A DNA stretch of 43,129 bases, taken from contig NZ_WRPR01000031.1 in the NCBI RefSeq assembly GCF_010367455.1, forward strand, positions 1-43,129, in the 5' to 3' direction. This stretch comes from Candidatus Laterigemmans baculatus (GTDB lineage Bacteria; Planctomycetota; Planctomycetia; Pirellulales; Pirellulaceae). Positions 15,851-24,314 of this stretch are shown piece after piece. A program made the translations under genes and the position numbers. Numbering within the stretch: the stretch's first letter is position 1; the number at the start of each line of letters is the position of its first letter. The notes below the pieces were generated by a model. That model did no database searches. It was not told the DNA's origin and was given only the letters and a program-made list of their open reading frames with translations.

Positions 15851-17485
15851 TTACAGATCGGGCAGTGTCTCAATGCGCTGGCGTTCGGCGGCCGAGAGTG
15901 GTTCTTCATTGGCGAATTGTTGCTCGAGGACTTCGAGCCCGGCGTCCGAGGCATCGTCGCCCGCGGCCTGCCGCTCGGCAACGCGTTGGCGGAGGGTCGC
16001 GGCGTCGGCGGGAAAGTCGAGGATGGCAAACCGCACCCCTTCCTGCTTGGCTAATTCGGCGAACCGCTGCCGCTGGTCGGCCATCAGGAAAGTTGCGTCG
16101 ACGACGACCGAGTAGCCGCCGCGGAGCACGCCGCGGGCGAGCCGATGGAGCTGGTCGTAAATCGTCTGGCGACCTGCCTCGCCGTACATCTCGGCGGCCT
16201 GTTGCCGATCCGGCCGCTCCGTGGGTGCCAGCCCCAATCCGCGTTTCCGCTCGACATCCGAGCGGAGCCGGATCGCTCCGCAGCGTTCGACCACCCACTC
16301 GCTGCCGGTTGTCTTCCCGCTGCCGCTCAGCCCGTGGGTGATCCACAAACAGCGGGGTTCGGGGCGGGTGAAGCGTTCGGCCAGAGCGATGTGGGCGCGG
16401 CAGTCGTCGATCATCGTGGCTCGCTCTTGCTCGGTCAGCCCCGGCTGGTCGGCCCGCATCGCGGCGACTTTGGCGCGGACCAGCGCCCGGTAGACCAGAT
16501 ACCACCGCCAGAGCTGCAGCGCTTCTCGATCGCCCGAGAGCTCGAGATAGTCGTTCGTAAACCGATGGCTTAGATCGAAGCGTTCGCAAGCCGCGAAGTC
16601 CATGGCGAGGAAGGCTGCGTCGCTGAGCACGTCGATCCAGCGAAAGCTCTCGTTGAACTCGATCCCGTCGAAGGGGAGCAAGCGATCGTGCCACTGAATC
16701 ACGTTTTCCAGATGCAAATCGCCGTGGCACTCGCGAATCCGTCCCTCGGCGATCCGCTGCCAAAACTGAGCGGCCTCGGCTTCCAAAAAATCCCGCGTCC
16801 ACTGCTCGAGCGCCGACAGCCGGGGTTCGAAGTCCGCCAGAGGTGCATTCCGCAGCACCTTGAAATTGGCCAACGCGTTGCCACCGGCTCGCGGTGGGGA
16901 ACCCCAAGGCGCGTCGGGGGATGGCAGCCCCGCATTGGCCTTCGCCGCGGCCGCGTGGAAGTCCGCCACCGTTTGAGCCAGTTGGCGGATCTCGCCGCCG
17001 GCAAGCCGACCTTGGCGGAGCCGTTCTTTGAGCAGCGCGTCGTCCGGAAAGCGGTGCATTTGGACGGCGTACTCGACCACCTCGCCCTGCTCCTGACCCT
17101 GCTCCTTCGCCGGCTCCTGACGCTGGCCTTCGCCACTGCCGACGCGGTGGCTCCCGGCGACGGAGAGGCCGCTGCCGACGCAGAGGCCACTGCCGACGCG
17201 GTGGATAGGGACGACCGACAAATAAAGGTCGGGAGCGTAGCGGCGGTTGAGCCGCAGCTCCAACTCGCAGGCCGCTTGCCGCGCCGCGAGCGTGCCGTAG
17301 TCGAGAAAGTCGGTGACGCACGCCTTTTTGATTTTGTAGGCGTAGGGACCGGCCAGAACGATCAGCGAGATGTGCGTCTCGCGAAACGTGACCGGTCCCT
17401 CGACCGGATGCGGATACGCCGCGGGATCGCTCAGGCTGTGCTTCAACTCGCCGGGGTTCAGCTCATTGCGGGCAGAGCTCGGCAT
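15851..17485 (-). CDS. Fused APH-like phosphotransferase and P-loop ATP-binding protein
   Basis: The 544-residue protein matches the layout annotated elsewhere as bifunctional aminoglycoside phosphotransferase/ATP-binding protein. The N-terminal half is kinase-like: YKIKKACVTDFLDYGTLAARQAACELELRLN, then the Brenner-type catalytic motif HGDLHLENVI near residue 250 and FDGIEFNESFRWIDVLSDAAFLAMD as the metal-binding segment. The C-terminal half is a P-loop kinase with GLSGSGKTTGSEWV near 380. Substrates are unknown, and the name does not prove drug resistance. A Gly/Ser/Val-rich insert (VGSGLCVGSGLSVAGSHRVG, about 92-115) is made of short tandem DNA repeats. It is flanked by family 1 repeats on both sides. 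Confidence 0.85.
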   Translation of the reverse strand: MPSSARNELNPGELKHSLSDPAAYPHPVEGPVTFRETHISLIVLAGPYAYKIKKACVTDFLDYGTLAARQAACELELRLNRRYAPDLYLSVVPIHRVGSGLCVGSGLSVAGSHRVGSGEGQRQEPAKEQGQEQGEVVEYAVQMHRFPDDALLKERLRQGRLAGGEIRQLAQTVADFHAAAAKANAGLPSPDAPWGSPPRAGGNALANFKVLRNAPLADFEPRLSALEQWTRDFLEAEAAQFWQRIAEGRIRECHGDLHLENVIQWHDRLLPFDGIEFNESFRWIDVLSDAAFLAMDFAACERFDLSHRFTNDYLELSGDREALQLWRWYLVYRALVRAKVAAMRADQPGLTEQERATMIDDCRAHIALAERFTRPEPRCLWITHGLSGSGKTTGSEWVVERCGAIRLRSDVERKRGLGLAPTERPDRQQAAEMYGEAGRQTIYDQLHRLARGVLRGGYSVVVDATFLMADQRQRFAELAKQEGVRFAILDFPADAATLRQRVAERQAAGDDASDAGLEVLEQQFANEEPLSAAERQRIETLPDL

Positions 17486-17549
17486 GGCAGCGTTGTCGGT
17501 TCTCGAGCGGTTCCAAGTTGCAGCAGAACGTCACGAAGTCGTGTGTCAA

Positions 17550-17652
17550 ATCAGCCGCCATGCGCTAGCGTCCGGTTCTCACCGCGTTTCCGAGAACCGG
17601 GGGCTAGCGTCCGGCGGCTGATGAATCATACAGGCCATCGCCCGGCGGCTGA
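17550..17652 (+). repeat. Palindromic intergenic repeat, family 1, copy D
   Basis: Left arm TCAGCCGCCATGCGCTAGCG, loop, right arm GCTAGCGTCCGGCGGCTGAT, then a more decayed second right arm (GGCCATCGCCCGGCGGCTGA). It lies between two - strand genes. Confidence 0.9.
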
Positions 17653-17660
17653 GATCATGG

Positions 17661-18236
17661 TCAGCTCGAGGTGGTGAGCGTCCGCTCGATATCGTCGAGC
17701 ACTTTCTGCTCGTCGGCCGAGATTTTGCCGATCCCTAGCACCCCACCGGAGGCTTTGGCCACCGCTCGCGACTGGTTCAGAATCGAGGTGCGGAGCGACT
17801 GCTGCGAGGCGGCATCGAGCGACCCGTGGACCGTCTGGACGTAGTGCTGCCAGGTTTGCCAGAGGGCCGCCGTGGGGCGCGTCTGCAGCCACTCGGAGAG
17901 GAGCTGCGAGGCGAGGCTGTCGGCAGTGATGCCGCTTTCGCGAGCCGTCTTGAGGATCGATTCTCGTTCCTCGGCCGTCACGTTGCCATCGGCCCAGGCG
18001 ACGAATACGGGGGGAACGAGGGCGATCGCAAGCAGCGAAGTTGCTTGGACCCCGCGGTCGAGCAAGGTGTCGAGCAGCCCGCGGTCCTGGATGCCCGTGG
18101 CTTGGGCCAGGGCTTCCCGCGACTCGTCCCGCTCGAGCGACTGACGCATCTTCTCCAGCAACGCTTTGTCGGCGCGGTAGAAAAACTCGTCTTCCAACGC
18201 ACGTTCCCGCTCCCGAAAGGCGTCCTTCTCAGCCAT
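17661..18236 (-). CDS. Hypothetical protein with a TerB-like helical region
   Basis: The 191-residue protein is not firmly recognised. The N-terminus is charged and helical (MAEKDAFRERERALEDEFFYRAD). A central segment, VAWADGNVTAEERESILKTA (about 98-118), resembles the acidic repeat of TerB/DUF533-type helical domains. The remainder is helical with Leu/Trp-rich stretches, ending in GGVLGIGKISADEQKVLDDIE. ATG 18236 has GGGAG 13 bases upstream; a longer open frame to 18422 only translates the adjacent palindromic repeat. It is transcribed away from the YbdK-type gene. Confidence 0.7.
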   Translation of the reverse strand: MAEKDAFRERERALEDEFFYRADKALLEKMRQSLERDESREALAQATGIQDRGLLDTLLDRGVQATSLLAIALVPPVFVAWADGNVTAEERESILKTARESGITADSLASQLLSEWLQTRPTAALWQTWQHYVQTVHGSLDAASQQSLRTSILNQSRAVAKASGGVLGIGKISADEQKVLDDIERTLTTSS

Positions 18237-18383
18237 TCCACACAGCTCCCACAGGCGATTGATGGTCGTTCGGGTCCAGCCGGCGCCGACCGCCGATGCG
18301 CGAATTGAGGACCCTTGCTGCGCTGTATCGTATCGTTTGCACCGCCGACGTGGGGCCCCCCGTCCGTACGCCAGACTTTCCAG

Positions 18384-18466
18384 AGTCGCCTTTCGCTCCG
18401 CGAAAGTAGCGTTTCTGCGCAACTTTCGCGGAGCGAAAGGCGACTATCGCGGAGCGAAAGGCGACT
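18384..18466. repeat. Palindromic repeat, family 2, copy A
   Basis: A perfect 24-bp inverted repeat (18384-18407 against 18422-18445; core CGCCTTTCGCTCCGCGAAAG) with a 14-base loop is followed by an extra right arm, ATCGCGGAGCGAAAGGCGAC, at 18446-18466. It lies inside the 373-bp gap 18237-18609 between divergent genes, where it would fold in any 5' leader. Nothing else is recognisable in that gap. Confidence 0.93.
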
Positions 18467-18609
18467 CGGCCGACGCACGCCGTTGGCTCGCGATTTGCTT
18501 CCCTTGCGGAGCGTCGTATTTCTTAGCTCGCCAGAGTTGGCCCTTGCAGGCGCGTGGTCCTTGCAGGCGGAGTACCAGCGAGAATCGTTCCTGCGAGAGA
18601 AAAGCACCC

Positions 18610-19773
18610 ATGAGGGAAGTTACCCAGCCGCTCACGGTCGGTGTCGAGGAAGAGTATCAAATCGTCGATGCCGAGACGGGCTGTCTGCGACCGGATTGCG
18701 ACTCGATCATGGCTTCGATCGAGTCCGACGAGGCCCACCGAGGCGGGGGAGCCGCGGAGACCGGGGCGGCGGTCCAGCACGAACTGCACCTGACTCAGAT
18801 CGAGATGGCTTCGGCTGTCTGCACCACCCTCGAGGAGGTCCGTGCGCAGGTCGCCGAAGTCCGCGGCCGGCTGATCGCCGCAGCCCGACAGTGTGGGGCG
18901 GAATTGGTCGCGGCGGGGACGAACCCGAAGCGTCCCCCGGACGAGGACGATGTGACGCCTAGCGAACGCTACCGCAGCATGACGCGGCGGTACCAGATGC
19001 TCGCCCGCGATCTGCGGATCTTTGGCTGCCACGTGCACGTCTCGATGCCGGATCCCGAGATGGGGGTTCAGGTGATGAATCACGCCCGGCCCTGGCTGCC
19101 GGCGCTGCAAGCGTTGACGGCCAACTCGCCCTTCTGGGAGGAGGAGGACACGGGTTACGCCAGTTATCGCCGCGAGTTGTGGGTCCAGTGGCCGATGGCC
19201 GGGCCGCCGCTTCCTTTCAAAGACGCGGATGAATTGCGGCGGTGCGTTCGGTCCTTGGTCAAAGCGGAAGCGATCGAGGACGCCACCCGGATCTACTGGG
19301 ATGTGAGGCTCCCCGAAAAGCTGCCCACCATTGAATTTCGCGTGATGGACGTGATGACGCGGATCGAAGAGACGGTCGCCTGCGTGGGGCTGATCCGCGC
19401 GCTGGTCGCCCGCTGCATGGCGGACGTGCGGGCCGGCGTGGCGCCGCCGGATGTCCGCCCCGAGTTGCTGACGGTCGCGATGTGGCAAGCGGCCCGCTAT
19501 GGGATGGGCGAGCGGCTGATCGATCCGGTCGGGTGCCGGCAGGTCTCCGCAGTCGAACATATCGAAGAATTGCTCGCCTATGTCCGCGATCCGCTCGAGG
19601 CGGCGGGCGATTGGAGCGAAGTGCGGAAGACGGTTCAGCGAATGATCGATTTCGGCGGCGGCGCGGCACGCCAGCGAACCTTCCACCGCGAAGGGCCGCT
19701 CGAGCACGTCGTCCAGCGGTTGGTGGAACATACCGCGGCAGGAGCTATCATACCCTCGCCCGCGTCCTCCTGA
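18610..19773 (+). CDS. Carboxylate-amine ligase, YbdK family (glutamate-cysteine ligase 2-like)
   Basis: A member of the GCS2/YbdK family of ATP-dependent carboxylate-amine ligases; YbdK of E. coli has weak gamma-glutamylcysteine synthetase activity. The 387-residue product has LTVGVEEEYQIVD at the N-terminus (glutamates 13-15), HELHLTQIEMAS, FGCHVHVSMPDPE and IEFRVMDVMTRIEETVA, all family signatures. ATG 18610 fits the domain start; the frame open from 18259 crosses the palindromic repeat and is not used. The true substrate is unknown, and no glutathione synthetase gene is nearby. Confidence 0.9.
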   Translation: MREVTQPLTVGVEEEYQIVDAETGCLRPDCDSIMASIESDEAHRGGGAAETGAAVQHELHLTQIEMASAVCTTLEEVRAQVAEVRGRLIAAARQCGAELVAAGTNPKRPPDEDDVTPSERYRSMTRRYQMLARDLRIFGCHVHVSMPDPEMGVQVMNHARPWLPALQALTANSPFWEEEDTGYASYRRELWVQWPMAGPPLPFKDADELRRCVRSLVKAEAIEDATRIYWDVRLPEKLPTIEFRVMDVMTRIEETVACVGLIRALVARCMADVRAGVAPPDVRPELLTVAMWQAARYGMGERLIDPVGCRQVSAVEHIEELLAYVRDPLEAAGDWSEVRKTVQRMIDFGGGAARQRTFHREGPLEHVVQRLVEHTAAGAIIPSPASS

Positions 19774-19822
19774 TTCCACCGCTCCCTCGAGACGAGCCTC
19801 GGAGCCCCGGGATTTCCGCTGC

Positions 19823-19860
19823 AGCACCCGCGGCTAGCGCCGTCGGCTCAGGGTTTTCTG
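19823..19860 (+). repeat. Family 3 repeat fragment (CGGCTAGCGCCGTCGGCTCAG)
   Basis: ACCCGCGGCTAGCGCCGTCG followed by GCTCAGGGTTTTCTG matches the right arm of the full palindrome at 35443-35517. Only the right arm plus its flanking ATTTCCGCTGCAG is present here. It abuts the MITE-like element. Confidence 0.75.
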
Positions 19861-19867
19861 CCAGAGC

Positions 19868-20061
19868 CTAGCTGGACAGCGCCACTTTGGATTGATTCGC
19901 AGCAGGACGGCTCGCGGAAAAATCGTTTAACGGCAAGCCGAAGACGCCTGTGTTTAAAAAGCAGTCGCCTTCGGCTTGCCGTTAAACGACTATGGTGCCA
20001 ACTGCTGGGCACTGCTGACGTTATGGCAATTCCGCGTGAGAAAGTGGCGCCGTCCAGTTAG
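19868..20061. mobile_element. MITE-like element with 21-bp terminal inverted repeats and an internal hairpin
   Basis: The ends 19868-19888 (CTAGCTGGACAGCGCCACTT and one more T) and 20041-20061 are inverted repeats matching at 19 of 21 bases. Inside, 19923-19943 and 19969-19989 form a perfect 21-bp inverted repeat (core GTTTAACGGCAAGCCGAAG). The 194-bp element encodes no protein. A second copy begins at about 42993 and runs off the window. It occupies most of the gap 19774-20094. Confidence 0.75.
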
Positions 20062-20077
20062 CGCCCGGCGGCTGATT
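20058..20077 (+). repeat. Solo right arm of family 1 next to the ABC gene start
   Basis: GTTAGCGCCCGGCGGCTGAT is a single family 1 right arm with no left arm. It touches the right end of the MITE-like element and ends three bases before a GTG that could be read as the ABC gene start. Confidence 0.75.
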
Positions 20078-20094
20078 CTGTGACAACCAGAAAA

Positions 20095-20946
20095 ATGAAC
20101 GGTATTGCACGTGAAGGCGAGCCCGCCGCACCGCTGCTCGAAGTCTCCGATGTCACGGTGCAGCGGGGAGAGGTCACGATCCTCGATTCGCTCAGCGTGA
20201 GCATCCCCGAGGGCCGTCACACCGCCGTCCTCGGGCCCAATGGCTCTGGCAAAACCTCGCTGCTGAACGTCCTTCTCCGCCATTTCTATCCCTCGGTAGG
20301 AGCCGCCGGTCATCAAGGCACGGTCCGGATCTTGGGGCAAAGCGTTTGGGAAGTGGCGGCGCTACGGCGGCAGATGGGCGTCGTGTCTTCCGCCGTCGAC
20401 GCTGCCTTCTCCAGTGGCCGCACCGGGCGAATGACCGGAGGCGAAGCGGTCGCCAGCGGTTACACGGCGACCGAGCTGCCGGAGTTCGGAGTGCCGATGA
20501 CCGGGGAGACGGTGGAGAACGCTCGACGCGCCCTCGACCGGGTCGACGCCGCGCACCTTCTGCACCGCCACGTGGCGACTCTTTCAACCGGCGAACGTCG
20601 CCGCGTGCTGATTGCCCGGGCCCTTGTGCATCGCCCGCGAATCCTGATTTTGGACGAGCCGACGACCGGTCTCGATCTCGTCGCCCGCCATCACTTCCTC
20701 GCCATGCTTCGGCGGATCGCTCAAGGCGGCGAGGTGACGCTCGTCATCGTGACGCACCATACCGAAGAGATCCTTCCCGAGGTCGAGCACGTGGTGTTGC
20801 TCGAGCGGGGGCGAGTCGCATTCGCTGGGCCCAAAGAAAAAGCGCTGACCGACGAACGTCTGTCAGCGCTTTACAAGATGCCTCTGCGGCTAGAGCATCG
20901 CGAGGACGGCACAAGCGTCGCCATCCTCGATCCCGTGCGAGATTAG
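20095..20946 (+). CDS. ABC transporter ATP-binding protein (stand-alone)
   Basis: An ABC ATPase of 283 residues from ATG 20095, or 288 from GTG 20080, which lies against a repeat and is less likely. Walker A is GPNGSGKTS, the signature is LSTGERRRVLIARAL, Walker B is ILILDEPTTGLD and the switch His is in IVTHHTEEI. At the usual Q-loop position the sequence reads MGVVSSAVDAAF, with no glutamine. No permease gene adjoins it, so it may pair with a distant membrane subunit or be a soluble ModF/PhrA-like ATPase. Its last 4 bp overlap the convergent DUF892 gene. Confidence 0.9.
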   Translation: MNGIAREGEPAAPLLEVSDVTVQRGEVTILDSLSVSIPEGRHTAVLGPNGSGKTSLLNVLLRHFYPSVGAAGHQGTVRILGQSVWEVAALRRQMGVVSSAVDAAFSSGRTGRMTGGEAVASGYTATELPEFGVPMTGETVENARRALDRVDAAHLLHRHVATLSTGERRRVLIARALVHRPRILILDEPTTGLDLVARHHFLAMLRRIAQGGEVTLVIVTHHTEEILPEVEHVVLLERGRVAFAGPKEKALTDERLSALYKMPLRLEHREDGTSVAILDPVRD

Positions 20947-21452
20947 TGATGCGCCGCCGCGACATTGACTTCGCTGGTCGCCAGCGTCGTCAATTTCTTG
21001 TCGGTCGCACCCTCTTCGTCGAGCGTGGTCTGAAGGATTTCAGCCACGCGGGTGAGACCGAGTCGCTGGGCCAAGCTACGAGCGGTCCCGTAGCCGGCGA
21101 TCTCATAGTGCTCGACGCGCTGGGCCGCGGCAATCAAACCAGCGTCACGGACGTCCGAGTCCCCGTGCGCGGAAATGATTTCCGACCCCTCCGCAATCAA
21201 GCCCTTGGCAGCTGGGCACGTCTCGCGTTCCGGCTGGCGATCGCACATCCGGAACACGCTTTCGAGCCGCTCGATCTGCTGCTTCGTTTCACCCAAGTGG
21301 GTTTCGAAAGCGGCTCTCAAATGGGCCGAAGAAGCTGCCTCTGCCATTTTGGGAAGCGCGTCGGCAATGCGATGCTCCGCGTCATACAGATCCTTGATCT
21401 GATCCCAAAACAGCTCCTCCAGCGTATTGTAGGTTTTGCTGAACAGTGCCAT
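20943..21452 (-). CDS. Ferritin-like DUF892 family protein (YciE/YciF type)
   Basis: The 169-residue protein matches the DUF892 four-helix family: TLEELFWDQIKDLYDAEHRI at the start, ALPKMAEAASSAHLRAAFETHL in the next helix, then QRVEHYEIAGYGTARSLAQRLG and LLQTTLDEEGATDKKLTTLA-like final helices. Glutamates and a histidine are in places expected for a di-iron ferritin-like core. E. coli relatives are stress-induced, but the function is not settled. ATG 21452 is preceded on the - strand by an AGAGGAG-type ribosome site. It converges on the ABC gene with a 4-bp overlap. Confidence 0.9.
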   Translation of the reverse strand: MALFSKTYNTLEELFWDQIKDLYDAEHRIADALPKMAEAASSAHLRAAFETHLGETKQQIERLESVFRMCDRQPERETCPAAKGLIAEGSEIISAHGDSDVRDAGLIAAAQRVEHYEIAGYGTARSLAQRLGLTRVAEILQTTLDEEGATDKKLTTLATSEVNVAAAHH

Positions 21453-21689
21453 GACGATAACTCCTCTTGGGAAGTGTGCGATTGTTCGAGTTCACACCTC
21501 TCAAGAATTGCAACCCTCGTTCCAGCCACTCGCCCCGCGGAGGAGATTCGCAGCGGAACGGCCGCGGAGGGGCAGAAAGGGCTGTAGGAATCGCCCGTAG
21601 CGACTGCAGCCGGAAGCTCGGCGGAGAAATTGAGCGGAGCGGGAGTGGTGGATCGCCGCGCAATGGGGCTGTTCGCGAATCGCTCGCCC

Positions 21690-22160
21690 CTAATTCGCTT
21701 CGGTGGCGGGGCGGGCGGCCGGTTTGGCCTGGTCTTCCATCTCGCGGATGTAAGCTCGCAGGCGTTCGAGCTCGTCGGCCGTTCCCTTCAGCTTGAGCAT
21801 GTTGCGAACTCGCTGCAGCAACTCGATCTTGTTGACCGGTTTGCTGAGGAAGTCGTCGGTTCCCGCCTGCACGGCTCGCTCGATATCGCCCAGCTCGGCC
21901 AGCGCCGTGACCATCAGGATCATCACCCGCGCCGTTTCTGGGTTGTCCTTGATCTTCCGGCAAACTTCGAAGCCGCTCAGCTTCGGCATCATCACGTCGA
22001 GGAGGATCAGATCGGGGGCGAACGAAGCCACTTTGTCGAGCGTGTCCTGGCCGTCGACTGCCGTCTCGACCTCGCAGTCCACGGCGGCCAGATAGGCTTC
22101 TAACAATTCGCGGTTGGCGGCGTTGTCGTCGGCGATCAGAATCCGGTGGGTGTCGGGCAT
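21690..22160 (-). CDS. Stand-alone response regulator receiver protein
   Basis: A 156-residue protein consisting of one receiver domain (about 5-122) and a short helical, charged tail. The acidic pair is D11/D12, the phosphoacceptor D55 (LILLDVMMP), the conserved Thr T85 (MVTA) and the Lys K107 (SKP). There is no output domain. ATG 22160 begins MPDTHRILIADDN; an open frame extending to 22283 only translates short tandem repeats and is not used. No histidine kinase is in the window. Confidence 0.93.
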   Translation of the reverse strand: MPDTHRILIADDNAANRELLEAYLAAVDCEVETAVDGQDTLDKVASFAPDLILLDVMMPKLSGFEVCRKIKDNPETARVMILMVTALAELGDIERAVQAGTDDFLSKPVNKIELLQRVRNMLKLKGTADELERLRAYIREMEDQAKPAARPATEAN

Positions 22161-22228
22161 GGGAGGCGTCGAACGGGCGAGGGAAAGAAGCGAAGACCTG
22201 CTGCCAAGTTTACGAGAACGGCTCGATC

Positions 22229-22290
22229 CTGTCGCGGGCATTCTGGGGGCTGTCGCGGGCATTCTGGGCGCTGTCGCGGGCATTCTGAAG
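22229..22290. repeat. Three 20-21-bp direct repeats (CTGTCGCGGGCATTCTGGGG)
   Basis: The unit CTGTCGCGGGCATTCTG occurs three times in tandem with small changes at its 3' end, in the 139-bp gap between the receiver gene and the upstream membrane protein gene. Confidence 0.85.
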
Positions 22291-22299
22291 GCAGGAGAT

Positions 22300-22758
22300 C
22301 TACCTCACCCAGCGGAAGCCGGCGAGCGCGAGTAGAGTGAGGTGCAGCAGCAAACCGACGATCGCCCAGCGAGGTCGCGGCGCAGCGCAGCCGAACAGGC
22401 TCAGCACGCTTCCCAGCCCCGCGATCAGCACGCCGCCAAACGGGAATCCCCAGGCCGTTGTCAGAGCAAACGGGAGCATCAACCACCCGGCGAGGATTCC
22501 TCCGCGAGCCATCTCGGCCGCCACGCTGGCCCCCGCGTCGATAGGGACCCCCGCGTCGCCGGCCCCCCCCACATCGATCGACGCTGCCGCTTCGAGCTCC
22601 GTTCGGCTCGCCTCGGCCCTAGGGACGGGCGGGGGTGGATCGACGGCGAAGGGGGACCCGGTGCGAACCTCCGGGGGCTCAGCCGGATTGGCCGCGGCGT
22701 CGGTAGAAGGTAGCCGTGGGGGGTCGGAATCGGCAGGAGGACGGGGCGGCGGGCTCAC
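22300..22758 (-). CDS. Hypothetical small membrane protein with a Pro-rich N-terminus
   Basis: The 152-residue protein is not recognised. Residues 1-90 are Pro/Ala/Ser/Asp-rich and look disordered. Two to three hydrophobic helices follow ([54 protein letters not shown]). The start GTG 22758 is preceded by GAGGGAG. It lies upstream of the receiver gene on the same strand, 139 bp apart, so co-transcription is possible but not shown. Confidence 0.6.
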   Translation of the reverse strand: MSPPPRPPADSDPPRLPSTDAAANPAEPPEVRTGSPFAVDPPPPVPRAEASRTELEAAASIDVGGAGDAGVPIDAGASVAAEMARGGILAGWLMLPFALTTAWGFPFGGVLIAGLGSVLSLFGCAAPRPRWAIVGLLLHLTLLALAGFRWVR

Positions 22759-22947
22759 AACCGAGGAAACTCCCTCAAAGCGGAAAAAAGGGGCCGACCG
22801 AGTCCGACGGCGGATTGTCGCGGTGATTCGTTAAAATACACTGGAAAGCGGCCCGCCGGATCCCGGCGGATCCCTTCCCTGCGCCCCCCCGCTTCCCGAT
22901 CGGCACCGATCGCACCACTTGTCCGGGGCATCGCTTCAACTTTTGAG

Positions 22948-23361
22948 ATGAGACTTGAACCCTTGGTAGCCAGCTCTAACGGATCGGTCGGGCGACGGAT
23001 TTTGGTCGTGGACGATAACGTCGGCGCGGCAAAGATGCTGGCGATGCTTCTGAAGCGGCTCGGGCCGCACGAAGTGGAAACGGCCCACGATGGGCCGAGC
23101 ACGCTGGAAAAGGCCGAGGAATTCAAACCCAACCTCGTCCTGCTCGACATCGGCTTGCCGCGGATGGACGGGTTGGCCGTCGCCACCGAGCTGCGGAAGC
23201 GAGCCCACTTCGCCGATACCCTGCTCGCCGCCCTGACCGGCTTCGGGCAAGAGGAAGATCGGCAGCGGTCGAAAGAAGCCGGCTTCGACGAGCATCTGAT
23301 CAAGCCGGTCGACGTCGATACGCTCCGGCAACTGCTCGAACATCCCAAGCTGTCTAGCTAA
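22948..23361 (+). CDS. Stand-alone response regulator receiver protein
   Basis: The 137-residue protein is a single receiver domain (about 17-132) with a 16-residue N-terminal extension. The acidic pair is D22/D23 (ILVVDDN), the phosphoacceptor D67 ([13 protein letters not shown]), Thr T97 (ALTG) and Lys K119 (LIKPVD). The pattern [18 protein letters not shown] resembles receivers fused to hybrid kinases and chemotaxis proteins. There is no output domain and no kinase nearby. It overlaps the convergent AEC transporter gene by 4 bp. Confidence 0.93.
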   Translation: MRLEPLVASSNGSVGRRILVVDDNVGAAKMLAMLLKRLGPHEVETAHDGPSTLEKAEEFKPNLVLLDIGLPRMDGLAVATELRKRAHFADTLLAALTGFGQEEDRQRSKEAGFDEHLIKPVDVDTLRQLLEHPKLSS

Positions 23362-24314
23362 AACCCGAGCAGCTGTTTGCCGACCACCAGCCACACGGGG
23401 ATCGTGAGGATTCCGGTCAACGACGTCCCGAGCACGGCGCGGAGCGCGGTGCCGGTGTCCTGGTTGTAGAGCAGCACCAGGACGATCGGGAAGGTCGCCG
23501 CGGGCATCGCCGCCTGCAGCAGCACGACTTGCTGCAAATCGACGGGGATTGCCGCGAAGAGGGCGAAGGCCATCAGCGCCGCGGGGATCAGCAGCTGCCG
23601 CAGCGCCACGGCGGCCACGATGGTGCTGAGGTTCTCTCCCCACCGCACCAGCCGCACGTAGTCGAGGATGATCGCGCCGCTGAGCACCAGCCCGAGCGGG
23701 ATCGCGCACTGGCCGAGCGAATCGGTCAACTGCATCACCGGACCAGGGACCTCGTCGGCCCAACCGAACTGGCGAATCAGAATCGCGAGGACGACGGCCA
23801 GCAGCGGTGGAGAGAGCACCGCCCGCGTCCACTGCTTGGTGAAGTGACCGGAAACGATCATCACGCCGACGCTCCAGAGGGCGACGTCGACGCCCACGTT
23901 GTGGAGCATCAAGGTGACCACCGCTTCGGGGTAGAAATACTCGGCCAGCGGAAACGGGATGTAGCCATAGTTGCAGATCCCGACGCAGAGCGCAAAGGCC
24001 CGTTGGCTCGCCGGGTCGCGGAGCCCGATCCATGGCCCCAGCCCCCAAGCGACCAACCCGGCCACCGCAAAACCGCCACAGGTCGAGAGGAACCCGACCG
24101 TCGGCGGCAGCCAGCTCTCGGCGAACGAATCAAACTGGTCGCTGGCGACGATCCGAGAGAAGAAGAATGCCGGAATCAACACGTTCGCCGTCAGGTTGGC
24201 GAGCGATTTGTCCGACTCATTGGTCAACCAGTTCAGCCGCCGCCCCAGCGCCCCGACGACCATCACGAGGAACACGCCGAGAACTCGAGAGGTAATGGGC
24301 CACAGGTCGGACAT
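23358..24314 (-). CDS. AEC family transporter (auxin efflux carrier-like permease)
   Basis: A 318-residue integral membrane protein with the AEC layout of about ten helices in two halves. It begins [21 protein letters not shown], and the two discontinuous-helix regions are near [13 protein letters not shown] and [20 protein letters not shown]. Such proteins move organic anions or amino-acid derivatives; the substrate cannot be told. ATG 24314 is required to keep the first helix, which forces a 98-bp overlap with the 3' end of the upstream PH-domain gene. It is last in the operon with the oxidase subunit and two PH-domain genes. Confidence 0.9.
   Translation of the reverse strand: MSDLWPITSRVLGVFLVMVVGALGRRLNWLTNESDKSLANLTANVLIPAFFFSRIVASDQFDSFAESWLPPTVGFLSTCGGFAVAGLVAWGLGPWIGLRDPASQRAFALCVGICNYGYIPFPLAEYFYPEAVVTLMLHNVGVDVALWSVGVMIVSGHFTKQWTRAVLSPPLLAVVLAILIRQFGWADEVPGPVMQLTDSLGQCAIPLGLVLSGAIILDYVRLVRWGENLSTIVAAVALRQLLIPAALMAFALFAAIPVDLQQVVLLQAAMPAATFPIVLVLLYNQDTGTALRAVLGTSLTGILTIPVWLVVGKQLLGF

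Noticed and set aside
15851-17485. Antibiotic-resistance aminoglycoside phosphotransferase
   Set aside because: The kinase fold is clear, but the fused family is a generic, mostly uncharacterised one; nothing indicates resistance.
18237-18422. N-terminal extension of the TerB-like protein
   Set aside because: It only translates the family 2 palindrome (FAERKATLES-type sequence) and has no domain content.
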